Source: Pigmentiphaga sp. NML030171 (GTDB taxonomy: Bacteria > Pseudomonadota > Gammaproteobacteria > Burkholderiales > Burkholderiaceae_B). From it: 64,000 nucleotides of DNA. The translations under genes were made by a program, and so were the position numbers. The stretch is from positions 1-64,000 of the forward strand of contig NZ_NINX01000051.1 in assembly GCF_002188635.1 (NCBI RefSeq), in the 5' to 3' direction. Shown piece by piece: positions 50,529 through 59,337 of the stretch; within the stretch, counting starts at the first letter, position 1, and the number at the start of each line of letters is the position of its first letter. Under the pieces are notes generated by a model. The model was not told the DNA's origin and ran no database searches. It saw only the letters and a program-made list of their open reading frames with translations.

Positions 50529-51110
50529 ATGAAGCCCCGTTCCGTTTCTATGTTCAAGTACGACTTTCGCGCCCCTGGCAGCCAGGTGGAAGGCCCTATT
50601 CGCTTCGCCGTCGGTCAAGCAGCGCTGGGCGAAGTGCTTGTCGCCCGGAGCCGGCGCGGCATCTGCGCCATCTTCCTTGGCGAGGAGGCGCGGGCATTGA
50701 GCGACCAGCTCACGGCTGCCTTTCCGAATATCGAGTTGCAGCCTGATCAGCCTTCTCTGCGACACGAGCTGGGACAAATCATTGGCTTCATCGACCAAGA
50801 CGCGTCCCAGGGCGTTATCAATCTCGACATCGGCGGCACCGCGTTCCAGCAGAAGGTCTGGCAGGTATTGTGCGGCATCCCGGCAGGCAAGATCCGCAGC
50901 TACAGCGACGTCGCGCGTGATCTCGGCGTACCGGAAGCCGTCCGTGCCGTAGCGGGTGCCTGCGCGGCCAACGTCCTGGCCATCGCCATTCCCTGTCATC
51001 GCGTGGTGCGCAGGGATGGCTCGATCTCCGGCTATCGCTGGGGCGTCGAGCGCAAGCGCACGCTGCTGGCCAAGGAAGCCGGCAAGGTGGCTGCAGGGTT
51101 CGCGGCATGA
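50529..51110 (+). CDS. Methylated-DNA--protein-cysteine methyltransferase (Ogt / Ada C-terminal type)
   Basis: 193 residues; ATG 50529 has GAGGAA upstream. The N-terminal ribonuclease-like domain is followed by the DNA-binding and active-site domain: GTAFQQKVWQVLCGIPAGKIRSYSDVARDLGVPEAVRAVAGACAANVLAIAIPCHRVV, with acceptor Cys156 in PCHR. The protein transfers alkyl groups from O6-alkylguanine to this cysteine. Its N-terminus resembles the second half of Ada without the zinc methyl-phosphotriester domain. Stop and next start overlap as ATGA, so it is coupled to a 2-oxoglutarate oxygenase gene. Confidence 0.93.
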   Translation: MKPRSVSMFKYDFRAPGSQVEGPIRFAVGQAALGEVLVARSRRGICAIFLGEEARALSDQLTAAFPNIELQPDQPSLRHELGQIIGFIDQDASQGVINLDIGGTAFQQKVWQVLCGIPAGKIRSYSDVARDLGVPEAVRAVAGACAANVLAIAIPCHRVVRRDGSISGYRWGVERKRTLLAKEAGKVAAGFAA

Positions 51111-51829
51111 ACGCCGTGGCAAGCCAGGGACTTGCCATGGCGCCCGAGACGTACGACTGGCCGGGCATCGAACAGTCGCTCGATGCACAGGGACATGCCG
51201 TGCTGCCCAACCTGCTGACGGCGGGGCAATGCGATGACCTCGCAGCACTCTATGCGCGAGAAGAAGGCTATCGCGCGCGGATCGTCATGGCTCGCCACGG
51301 CTTCGGGCGAGGCGAGTACAAATACTTCGCCTACCCCTTGCCACCGCTGCTCGACCAGTTGCGCCACGCGCTGTATCCCCGCCTGGCGCCGATCGCCAAT
51401 CGTTGGAATCGACAGCTGCAGATCGGCGCGCAGTACCCTCATGACCTGGACGCCTATCTGCGCCGGTGCCATGAGGCCGGCCAGACCCGGCCGACGCCGC
51501 TGATCCTCCAGTACGGCGAGGGCGACTACAACTGCCTGCACCGGGATCTCTACGGCGATCACGTCTTTCCTTTGCAGGTTGCCATCCTGCTGTCGGAACC
51601 CGGCAGGGACTTCACCGGCGGCGAGTTCATCATGACGGAGCTGTCGAACAAGGGCCACCGCGCGGATGTCGTCGCGCTGCGCAAAGGCGACGCGGTGGTG
51701 TTCACCGTCAACCAGCGACCGGCAATGGGTCGGCGCGGCACCCGCAAGGTGGCCATGCGGCATGGCGTCAGTCGCATCCGAAGCGGTCACCGCCATACCG
51801 TGGGCCTGATCTTCCACGACGCGAAGTGA
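51107..51829 (+). CDS. DUF2086 2-oxoglutarate/Fe(II) oxygenase, probable alkylated-DNA repair enzyme
   Basis: 240 residues. Active-site residues fit the prolyl-hydroxylase-like pattern: H145-R-D147 in YNCLHRDLYGDHVFPLQ, distal His219 and 2-oxoglutarate-binding Arg229 in RHGVSRIRSGHRHTVG. The family (Oxygenase-NA, DUF2086) is annotated as acting on damaged DNA and is often found next to ada/ogt genes. It overlaps the methyltransferase stop (ATGA), so both are made together. The ethylated or methylated base it acts on is not known. Confidence 0.87.
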   Translation: MNAVASQGLAMAPETYDWPGIEQSLDAQGHAVLPNLLTAGQCDDLAALYAREEGYRARIVMARHGFGRGEYKYFAYPLPPLLDQLRHALYPRLAPIANRWNRQLQIGAQYPHDLDAYLRRCHEAGQTRPTPLILQYGEGDYNCLHRDLYGDHVFPLQVAILLSEPGRDFTGGEFIMTELSNKGHRADVVALRKGDAVVFTVNQRPAMGRRGTRKVAMRHGVSRIRSGHRHTVGLIFHDAK

Positions 51830-51870
51830 CCATGGAAACGCTCGAACCTTAAAGGATGGGAGGAGTTCTC

Positions 51871-52575
51871 ATGACCTCGCTTGACGCGCCCCTCGATCGC
51901 CTGAACTGGACGGACATCGGCCTGCAGCTCGATGCCGAGGGCTATGTCGTGCTGCCCGGTCTGTTGGGTGTGGACGTGGCGCGCGATCTGGCCCAACAGG
52001 CCACGGCGGCAGGCGCCCGCCGAGTGGCTTTGGAAGCCGGTGATCTTGGGCGCGGTGAGTTGTTCTACTTCGACGCCGGTATGCCGGCACCTCTGGAACT
52101 GTGGCGCACGGCGCTTTATCGCCGCCTTGTCGCCATCGCCAATCGCTGGAACGAAACCCTGGGCGTCGCTCTTCGCTATCCGGCGGAACTGGGGGACTTC
52201 TTGCGGCGCAACCGGGAGGCAGGCCAGACGCGGGCGCAGTCCCATCTGAGCCGGCTCGGCGGCGAAGGCCATGTATCGCTGCACCAGCGCAATGACGGCG
52301 AGCAGGTCTTCCCCATGCAGATCGTCGCCGTGCTGTCCGAGCCGGGCGTCGATTTCCAGGGAGGCGAATTCGTGATGACCGAGCAACGCCCGCGCATGCA
52401 GTCGCGGCCGGCGGTGTTGCCGCTCAAGCTTGGAGACGTGGCCGTCATAGCCACGGCGGAACGCCCCGTCAAGGGAAGCCAGGGCTATTACCGGGTCAAC
52501 CTCAAACACGCCATCAGCCGTGTCCGCAAGGGCGAACGCATCGGCTTGGAACTGCTGTTCCACGATGCAGCCTGA
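51871..52575 (+). CDS. DUF2086 paralogue with a changed iron site
   Basis: 234 residues from ATG 51871 behind GGGAGGAG. It is clearly a tandem duplicate of the upstream gene: ANRWNETLG, FPMQIVAVLSEPGVDFQGGEFVMTEQRPRM and NLKHAISRVRKGERIGLELLFHDA align without gaps. At the iron site the HRD of the paralogue is H138-Q-R140, so the metal-binding Asp is Arg; His213 and Arg223 are kept. It may therefore be inactive, regulatory, or use a different residue such as Asp142. Confidence 0.83.
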   Translation: MTSLDAPLDRLNWTDIGLQLDAEGYVVLPGLLGVDVARDLAQQATAAGARRVALEAGDLGRGELFYFDAGMPAPLELWRTALYRRLVAIANRWNETLGVALRYPAELGDFLRRNREAGQTRAQSHLSRLGGEGHVSLHQRNDGEQVFPMQIVAVLSEPGVDFQGGEFVMTEQRPRMQSRPAVLPLKLGDVAVIATAERPVKGSQGYYRVNLKHAISRVRKGERIGLELLFHDAA

Positions 52576-52754
52576 CGCTGCGGATGAACGGCACAGGCCC
52601 ACCTCGGCCTGGAAGAAGACCCGTTCATGAACGCGCCACTGTCCATGTCCGCGGACAACCAAGAATTTTTCATCGACAGCCCGGAATGTCGTGCGTTTGA
52701 AACAGAACGGGCACAATGTGCCCGGCAAACACATTGGACGGCAATCCGCGCACC

Positions 52755-55196
52755 ATGAAATTCCGTAGCCCCCAACGCCCCGCCCGTCTTGCCCTGCTCA
52801 CGGTGGCGGCGGTGCTCGTCCTGGGCATCGCCACCATCGCGGCCGCCTGGCTCACCCTGCGCGCCAGCCTGCCCCGGGTCGACGGAGAACTCGGCGCATC
52901 CGGCACGGCCCAGCCCGCCACGATCGCGCGCGATGCCCAGGGCAGCGTCACCATCCGTGCGGCCAACCGCGCCGACGCCGCCTACGCCACCGGCTTCGCC
53001 CATGCGCAGGACCGCTATTTCCAGATGGACCTGGTACGGCGCTCGGCCGCCGGCGAACTGGCCGCGCTGGTGGGCGAGGCCGCCGTGCCGCTGGACCGGC
53101 GCGTGCGCGTGCACCGTTTCCGCGCCCGCGCGGAGCAGGCCTACGCCGCGCTCCCGCCCGCCCACCGCGCCTTGCTGGAACGCTACGCGGATGGCGTCAA
53201 TGCCGGCCTGGCCGCGCTGGGCGCACGGCCGTTCGAATACTTTTTGCTGGGCGCGCCGCCACAACCCTGGCGGCCCGTGGACACGCTGCTGGCCATCTAT
53301 GCGATGTACCTGGACCTGCAAGGCGGCGAACTGCTGCGGGTGCGCTCGCGCGAGGCGCTGCGCGACCTCCTGCCCGCTCCGCTGCTCGCGGCGCTGCTGC
53401 CCACGCGCAGCCACTGGGACGCGCCGCTGGACCGCCCCCCTTTCCCCGCGCAGCCGGCCGCGCCGGACACCGCGCTGGTGGATGCGCATCCCGACTGGAT
53501 CGACGCGCCCCGCGCGCCACGCACGCGCGGTGCGATTCCCGCCGAACTGATGGTGGATGCCGGTACCACTTCGTCGGCGCTGGGCAGCAACGGCTGGGCC
53601 GTGGACGCGCGCCATGGCGCCGGCGGCCGCGCGCTGGTGGCCAACGACATGCACCTGGGCCTGCGCCTGCCCAACGTCTGGTATCGGCTGACGCTGGAGT
53701 TTCCCTCGGCCTCGGGCCCACGGCGTATCAGCGGCGTCAGCCTGCCCGGCGCCCCCATCGTGGTGGCGGGCAGCAACGGCGACGTCGCCTGGGGTTTCAC
53801 CAACAGCTACGGCCATTTCATCGACCTGGTGCGGCTGGAGCCCGATGCGGCCGATCCGTCGCGCTACCGGGGCCCGGCCGGCACGTGGGAAACCGCGCCG
53901 GAAACGATGGAGCGCATCGACGTGAAAGGGGCCGGGCCCGTCATGCTGCCCGTGCGCGAGACCCCATGGGGTCCGCTGCGGCAGGCCAACGGCAAGGTCT
54001 ACGCGATACGCTGGATCGCCTACCTGCCGGATGCCGCCAACGTGGGGCTGGCCGACATGGAAGAGGCGCACGACGTCGAACAGGCGATGCACGTCGCGCA
54101 GACGGCCGGGATTCCCACGCAGAATCTGGTGGTGGCGGATCGCCGCGGCGACATAGGCTGGACGCTGGCCGGTCCCTTGCCCACCGCCACGCTCGATCCG
54201 CTGGGTTTTCCGGTCGAGGCGGACCATGCCGCGGCAGCACTCGCCCGCCTCGCTCCGGCGGACTATCCCGCGATCGTCGCCCCGGCCTACGGGCGGCTCT
54301 GGACGGCCAACAGCACGCAACTCGCGAACGAAGCCACGCAACGCAGGATCGGGGACGGCGGCGCCGATGTCGGTGCCCGCGGAACTCAGATACGCGATGC
54401 GCTGTTCGCCGGCGAACGCTTCAGCGAGCGCGACCTGCTCGCCATCCAGCTGGACGACCGGGCCTCGTGGATCGCATTCCTGCGCGAGCAGGCCCTGGCC
54501 GAGCTGGACGACACCGCCGTCGCCAGCCATCCGCGGCGGGCCGCCTTCCGGCGCATCGTGCAATCCTGGAGCGGACGCGCCGACACCGGCAGTGCCGGCT
54601 ACGCGCTGCTGCGCGCCTACCACGACGCGTTGTACGACGCGTGGTTCGGCGCGTTGGACGAGCGACTGGCCGCCATCGACGGTGGACTGTCGATGCGCCG
54701 CGCCTCGTCGCGCGTGCTGGCCACCATGGAAAGCCTGATGCGTGTCCGTGCCTGGAAACCGGCCTATGCCGCGGATTGGCACGCCTTCATGCTCGAACGC
54801 ATCGACACGGCCATCGCCTCGGTCAGCGCCGACGGCCGCCCCCTGGACGAGATCCGCTGGGGCGACCGCAACCGCCTCGCCATGGAGCATCCCCTGGCCC
54901 GGGTGCTGCCGGCGGCCGTCAGGCCCTGGCTGTCGGCGCCTGCCCGCCCCATGCCGGGCGACATCCACATGCCGCGCATCCAGGGCCCGTCGTTCGGCGC
55001 GTCCGAGCGTTTCGTGGTGTCGCCGGGACATGAGGAACACGGACTGATGGAAATGCCGGGCGGCGCCTCGGGCCATCCGCTGTCGCCCTTTTTCCTGGCC
55101 GGCCACTCGGCATGGACGGATGGCAAGGCCACGCCCTTCCTGCCCGGCCCCGACGTCCATCGACTGACGCTGCTCCCGGCGGGATCCGGCCACTGA
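52755..55196 (+). CDS. Penicillin-acylase-family N-terminal-nucleophile hydrolase
   Basis: 813 residues from ATG 52755 (ATG 52716 also possible; no strong ribosome site). The N-terminal hydrophobic segment (LALLTVAAVLVLGIATIAAAWL) directs export. Alpha chain features FAHAQDRYFQMDLVRRSAAGELAALVG; the autocatalytic cut is expected before Ser278 in GSNGWAV, which becomes the N-terminal nucleophile of the beta chain; the oxyanion Asn is likely in the segment WTANSTQLANE. Such enzymes hydrolyse acyl amides, including acyl-homoserine lactones, cephalosporins or peptides. No adjacent gene indicates the substrate. Confidence 0.9.
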   Translation: MKFRSPQRPARLALLTVAAVLVLGIATIAAAWLTLRASLPRVDGELGASGTAQPATIARDAQGSVTIRAANRADAAYATGFAHAQDRYFQMDLVRRSAAGELAALVGEAAVPLDRRVRVHRFRARAEQAYAALPPAHRALLERYADGVNAGLAALGARPFEYFLLGAPPQPWRPVDTLLAIYAMYLDLQGGELLRVRSREALRDLLPAPLLAALLPTRSHWDAPLDRPPFPAQPAAPDTALVDAHPDWIDAPRAPRTRGAIPAELMVDAGTTSSALGSNGWAVDARHGAGGRALVANDMHLGLRLPNVWYRLTLEFPSASGPRRISGVSLPGAPIVVAGSNGDVAWGFTNSYGHFIDLVRLEPDAADPSRYRGPAGTWETAPETMERIDVKGAGPVMLPVRETPWGPLRQANGKVYAIRWIAYLPDAANVGLADMEEAHDVEQAMHVAQTAGIPTQNLVVADRRGDIGWTLAGPLPTATLDPLGFPVEADHAAAALARLAPADYPAIVAPAYGRLWTANSTQLANEATQRRIGDGGADVGARGTQIRDALFAGERFSERDLLAIQLDDRASWIAFLREQALAELDDTAVASHPRRAAFRRIVQSWSGRADTGSAGYALLRAYHDALYDAWFGALDERLAAIDGGLSMRRASSRVLATMESLMRVRAWKPAYAADWHAFMLERIDTAIASVSADGRPLDEIRWGDRNRLAMEHPLARVLPAAVRPWLSAPARPMPGDIHMPRIQGPSFGASERFVVSPGHEEHGLMEMPGGASGHPLSPFFLAGHSAWTDGKATPFLPGPDVHRLTLLPAGSGH

Positions 55197-55214
55197 CGCA
55201 AGGCGTAGCGCGGC

Positions 55215-56132
55215 CTAGCGTTCGGGCAGGAAGGGCCTGCCCAGCGCGCGCGGCATGTTCCGGCGCATCCAGCCGGGGTTGCCGCCGCGCAAGGCCAGCA
55301 CCGCGACGGTGCAGACGTAGGGCAGCATCGCCAGGAACTGCGAGGGCACCTGAACGCCCATGCCTTGCAGCTGGAACTGCAACATGGTCAGCCCGCCGAA
55401 CAGATACGCGCCCAGCAGGATGCGCACGGGATGCCACATGCCGAAGGCGATCAACGCCAGGGCCATCCAGCCCCGGCCGGCCACCATGCCCTCGCTCCAC
55501 AATTGCGTATAGACCACCGACAGATACGCACCCGCGAGCCCGCAGCACAGCCCCCCCGCGAGGATCGCGAGCACGCGTATGCGGCCCACCGGATAGCCGA
55601 GCGCGTGCGCCGACTCCGGCGACTCCCCCACCGCCCGCAGCAGCATGCCGGCCCTCGTGCGGTACAGGAATACCGCCAGCAGGCCGGCCAGCGCCATCGT
55701 CGCGTACACCAGCGGATGCAGCGCGAACACGGTGCTTCCCAGGCCGGGAATGCCGCGCAGCCACGGTAGGCCTGCCTGGCCCTGCCCGAGCGAACGGCCG
55801 GCGTAGGACACGCCGGCGAAGGCCGATAGCCCCGACCCCAGCAGCATCACCGCCAGGCCGCTGCCGTACTGGCTGGCGTTGAAGACGACCACCAGCAGCG
55901 CGAACACGGCGGCCAGCGCAGCCCCTGCTCCCGCCCCCGCCGCCAGCCCCCATACCGGGCTCCCGGTGTGGAAGGCCACGGCGAAACCGGCGGCGGCGGC
56001 CAGCAGCATCATGCCCTCGGCTCCGAGATTGATCACGCCGGCGCGCTCGTGGATGGCCAGCCCCAGCGCCGCCAGCGCCAGCGGCGTGCCGGCGTTCAGC
56101 GTCGCGGCCAGGAGTTGCAGCAGGCTTTCCAT
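55215..56132 (-). CDS. ABC transporter permease (nucleoside type, second permease)
   Basis: 305 residues from ATG 56132, five bases after the previous gene. About eight membrane helices with the BPD_transp_2 (LivHM-like) signature: AGVINLGAEGMMLLAAAAGF, RAVGESPESAHALGYPVGRIRVLAILAGGLCCGLAGAYLS and GRGWMALALIAFGMWHPVRILLGAYLFGG. With the upstream permease it forms the inner-membrane channel of a BMP-dependent nucleoside importer. Confidence 0.9.
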   Translation of the reverse strand: MESLLQLLAATLNAGTPLALAALGLAIHERAGVINLGAEGMMLLAAAAGFAVAFHTGSPVWGLAAGAGAGAALAAVFALLVVVFNASQYGSGLAVMLLGSGLSAFAGVSYAGRSLGQGQAGLPWLRGIPGLGSTVFALHPLVYATMALAGLLAVFLYRTRAGMLLRAVGESPESAHALGYPVGRIRVLAILAGGLCCGLAGAYLSVVYTQLWSEGMVAGRGWMALALIAFGMWHPVRILLGAYLFGGLTMLQFQLQGMGVQVPSQFLAMLPYVCTVAVLALRGGNPGWMRRNMPRALGRPFLPER

Positions 56133-56137
56133 GCCGC

Positions 56138-57211
56138 TCACCTTGCCACGGCCGCCGGGCGGCGCCGGCGGATGCGATAGCGCACCAGCGTATCGCCCAG
56201 CAGCAGCAACGCCAGCGCCAGCCCCTGGAACACGCCGACGATGGAAGCCGGCAGGCCGAGGCGCGACTGCGCCAGCTCCCCGCCTATGTAGAACGCCGCC
56301 ATGACCAGGCCGGCCAGCAGCGCGCCGGCCGGATGCAGGCGCCCCAGGAAGGCCGCGATCACCGCCGCGAAACCATAGCCCGGCGACACCGAAGTCGTGA
56401 GCCGCTGCATCGGCCCCGCGACTTCGCCTATGCCGGCCAGCCCGGCCAGCGCGCCGCATGCCAGCATGGAAGTCCACAAGGCCTGGCGCGGCGAATACCC
56501 CGCATAGCGCGCGGCGGCGGGCGCGGCGCCCGTCACGCGCAGGCGGAAGCCCGGATGGGAACGCGCCAGGAACAGCCAGGCCGCGCCGGTGGCCGCGAGC
56601 GCCAGCCACAGCCCGGCGTGGGCGCGTGTGCCCTCCCAGAGCACGGGCAGGACGGCCGCCTCGTCGAACGATCGGGACTGCGGGAAGTTGTAGCCGTAGG
56701 GATCGCGCCAGGGTCCGAACACCAGATAGCCGAGCAGGAGCTGCGCCACATAGGTCAGCATCAGGCTGACCAGCATTTCATTGGCGCCGAACCGGTCCTT
56801 GAGCCAGGCCGTCAGCGCGGCCCACAGCATGCCCCCCAGCATGCCCGCGGCCATGACCAGCACCACGTAGCCCTGCCACGTGTCCGGCCCGGCCAGCAGC
56901 GCCACGCCGCCGCCGGCGATGGCGCCGGCGATCAGTTGCCCTTCGGCGCCGATGTTCCAGACGTTGGCGCGAAAGCACAGCGACAGGCCCACCGCGCACA
57001 GGACCAGCGGCACCGCCTTGACCGCGAGTTCGCCCCACGCGTAGACGCCGTTGAAAGGCTCGACCAGGAACAGCCGCAACCCTTGCCAGGCATCGATGCC
57101 CAGCGTCGCGAACAGCGCGGCGCCGCCCAGCATGGTCAGCGCCAGCGCGGCCAGCGGCGACAGCCAGGCCGCCAGCCGCGAGGCGGAGGCACGCGGCTCA
57201 AGCTGGATCAT
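56138..57211 (-). CDS. ABC transporter permease (nucleoside type, first permease)
   Basis: 357 residues, ten or so membrane helices. BPD_transp_2 marks: FRANVWNIGAEGQLIAGAIAGGGVALL, GANEMLVSLMLTYVAQLLLGYLV, RVTGAAPAAARYAGYSPRQALWTSMLACGALAGLAGIGEV and VSPGYGFAAVIAAFLGRLHPAGALLAGLVMAAFYIGGE. The gene overlaps the ATPase gene end by 14 bases. It belongs to the nucleoside importer with the ATPase at 57198-58727. Confidence 0.9.
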   Translation of the reverse strand: MIQLEPRASASRLAAWLSPLAALALTMLGGAALFATLGIDAWQGLRLFLVEPFNGVYAWGELAVKAVPLVLCAVGLSLCFRANVWNIGAEGQLIAGAIAGGGVALLAGPDTWQGYVVLVMAAGMLGGMLWAALTAWLKDRFGANEMLVSLMLTYVAQLLLGYLVFGPWRDPYGYNFPQSRSFDEAAVLPVLWEGTRAHAGLWLALAATGAAWLFLARSHPGFRLRVTGAAPAAARYAGYSPRQALWTSMLACGALAGLAGIGEVAGPMQRLTTSVSPGYGFAAVIAAFLGRLHPAGALLAGLVMAAFYIGGELAQSRLGLPASIVGVFQGLALALLLLGDTLVRYRIRRRRPAAVAR

Positions 57212-58727
57212 GGGTCCACCGCCCTTCCATCCAGCGGCCCAGCATGTCGGCCGTGACCTGGGCGCGCGCCACCGCCGGCGACAGCCGCCCGCCTGCCATG
57301 ACCGCCAGCCTGTCGCACAGCGCGAGCAGCTCGTCCAGGTCCTCGGAAATGACCAGGACCGCGCCGCCGGCGTCGCGCAGATCGATCAGCGCCTGGTGGA
57401 TGCGCGCGGCGGCGCCGACGTCCACCCCCCAGGTCGGCTGCGCCGCCAGCAGCACGCGCGGCGCACCGTCGAGCTCGCGGCCCACCATGAATTTCTGCAG
57501 ATTGCCGCCGGACAGGCTGCGTGCCGGTGCGCGCGGCGATGCCGCCCGCACGCCGTGGCGCGCGATGACGCGGGAGGCGGCCTCGGCCAGCCCGCGCCGC
57601 CGTATCCAGCCTCCGGATGACGCTTGACCGGATGCCATGGTCAGCAGCATGTTCTCGTCCAGCCCCATCTCGGGCACGCATCCGCGTCCCAGGCGTTCCT
57701 CGGGAATCGCGCGCAATCCCAGCCCGCGCCGCGCGGCCGGCCGAAGCCGGCCGATGGGATGTCCCAGCAGATGCACGGCATCGTGCGGCACGTGGATCTC
57801 CTCGCCCGACAACACCGACAGCAGCAGCGACTGGCCGTTGCCGGACACACCCGCCACGCCCAGTATCTCGCCGGCCCGCAGCTCGAACGAGACCTCGCGC
57901 AAGCCCACGCGCTGGCCGGGCGGCGCGGGCATCGACAGATGCTTCACGCGCAAGACCGGATCGCCCGCCGGCCGCGGCGAAGCGCTCCGGACCTCGTCCA
58001 CCGCGCTTCCCAGCATCAGGGTGGCCAGTTCGTCCTGCGCCATTGCGCGCGGATCGACCACGGCCACCGCACGACCCGCCCGCAGCACCGTGCAGCGATC
58101 GCACAACTCGCGGATCTCCGCCAGCTTGTGGCTGATGTAGGCCACGCTGCACCCCTCGGCCGCCAGTTGCCGCAAGGTGGCGAACAAGGCGGTCCTGGCC
58201 TCGGGCGACAGCACCGAGGTCGGCTCGTCCAGGATCAGCAGGCGCGGCCGCGCGGCCAGGGCGCGCAGCAGCTCGACGCGCTGGTGTTCGCCCACCGACA
58301 GGTCGCCCACATGGGCATCGGGATCCAGGTCCAGGCGATAGCGTTCGATCAGCGGCGCCAGCCAGGCGCTCGCCGAGGCACCCCGGGACAGCTCGCGCGC
58401 CAGTGCGGCCGGCAACCCCAGCAGCACGTTCTGCGCCACCGTCAACGTGTCGAACAGCACGAAGTGCTGGAACACCATGCCCACGCCCAACGCGCGCGCA
58501 TCGTCCGGCGCGCGTGGCGCCACCGGACGGCCGTCCCACAGGATCTGTCCCGCATCCGGCGCCAGCGCGCCGTACGCGATCTTCATCAGGGTCGACTTGC
58601 CCGCCCCGTTCTCGCCCAGCACGGCGTGGATCTCGCCCGGCGCGATGGCCAGCGAGACCTCGTCGTTCGCGAGAACGCCGGGATACCGTTTGGTGATCCC
58701 GCGCAGTTCGAGTCGAGGAACGGCCAT
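57198..58727 (-). CDS. ABC transporter ATPase (nucleoside type, two nucleotide-binding domains)
   Basis: 509 residues, duplicated ABC ATPase. First domain: Walker A GENGAGKST at about 38-46, LSVGEHQRVELLRAL (signature), Walker B LLILDEPTS. Second domain: VSGNGQSLLLSVLSG (a degenerate Walker A lacking the GKS core) and LSGGNLQKFMVGREL with RVLLAAQPTWGVDVGA. This arrangement, one good and one altered site, is normal for the sugar/nucleoside importers (RbsA, NupA type). It powers the permeases at 55215-57211. The BMP receptor at 47571-48743 is the likely ligand binder. Confidence 0.92.
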   Translation of the reverse strand: MAVPRLELRGITKRYPGVLANDEVSLAIAPGEIHAVLGENGAGKSTLMKIAYGALAPDAGQILWDGRPVAPRAPDDARALGVGMVFQHFVLFDTLTVAQNVLLGLPAALARELSRGASASAWLAPLIERYRLDLDPDAHVGDLSVGEHQRVELLRALAARPRLLILDEPTSVLSPEARTALFATLRQLAAEGCSVAYISHKLAEIRELCDRCTVLRAGRAVAVVDPRAMAQDELATLMLGSAVDEVRSASPRPAGDPVLRVKHLSMPAPPGQRVGLREVSFELRAGEILGVAGVSGNGQSLLLSVLSGEEIHVPHDAVHLLGHPIGRLRPAARRGLGLRAIPEERLGRGCVPEMGLDENMLLTMASGQASSGGWIRRRGLAEAASRVIARHGVRAASPRAPARSLSGGNLQKFMVGRELDGAPRVLLAAQPTWGVDVGAAARIHQALIDLRDAGGAVLVISEDLDELLALCDRLAVMAGGRLSPAVARAQVTADMLGRWMEGRWTHDPA

Positions 58728-58797
58728 GAGAACGAAGCGGGTGGACAGGAGGCGCTCATTGTAGACCGCCCCTTTTCGCGCCGCCCGCCTCGGGGCT

Positions 58798-59226
58798 TCA
58801 TCGATACACGGGCGGAGGCCGGCAGTCTTTCCGTATGCGGGGCACGTCGCGCAAACCGTTCAGCACCATCCATTGATGCCGCCCCGTCGCGCTGCCCCGC
58901 TCCAGGGCCAGGTGGGCCCAGTGCATCGCCTCGCACGGATCGGCCTTCACCTTCGGTCCGTACAGGGCCGGACCGGCCAGCAGGACCGAGGCCAGCATCT
59001 CCTGGGCCTCCAGGTCGCCCCGCGTCGCGGCCTGCCGCAACCGCGCCAGCATCGTGCCGTAGTCCCCTTCCGAGCGAGCCTCCAGCGCCATCTGATAGAA
59101 CTGCTCGGAGGTCGCGATTTCCGAAAGCGGCGGTGCCGCCGACGCAGCGGGAGCCACGACCGCCGCGGCAAACAGCCACGGCGCCGAGATACGAACCCAA
59201 CGGGAAATAATGTGCGAGCGCTTCAC
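58798..59226 (-). CDS. Small exported protein with Sel1-like repeats
   Basis: 142 residues from GTG 59226, with AAGGAG upstream (an upstream ATG at 59244 is in frame and reads through this site). Signal peptide (ISAPWLFAAAVVAPAASA). The mature part has helical repeats like Sel1/TPR: FYQMALEARSEGDYGTMLARLRQAATRGDLEAQEMLASVLLAG, then AMHWAHLALERGSATGRHQWMVL. These repeats mediate protein contacts in the periplasm. The function is unknown. Confidence 0.72.
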   Translation of the reverse strand: MKRSHIISRWVRISAPWLFAAAVVAPAASAAPPLSEIATSEQFYQMALEARSEGDYGTMLARLRQAATRGDLEAQEMLASVLLAGPALYGPKVKADPCEAMHWAHLALERGSATGRHQWMVLNGLRDVPRIRKDCRPPPVYR

Positions 59227-59337
59227 GGCCGTCTCCTTTGACATGCCTATTGGGCCTGTCGGCGCGCTTTGGCACAATGCGGTTCTATGCCTCGTGCCTT
59301 CGGCTGTCCCGAAGGCACTCCACCACGGAGCATTTCC

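Noticed and set aside
52488-55193. 901-codon open frame antisense to the penicillin acylase gene
   Set aside because: No recognisable motif; the sense strand has a complete Ntn-hydrolase.
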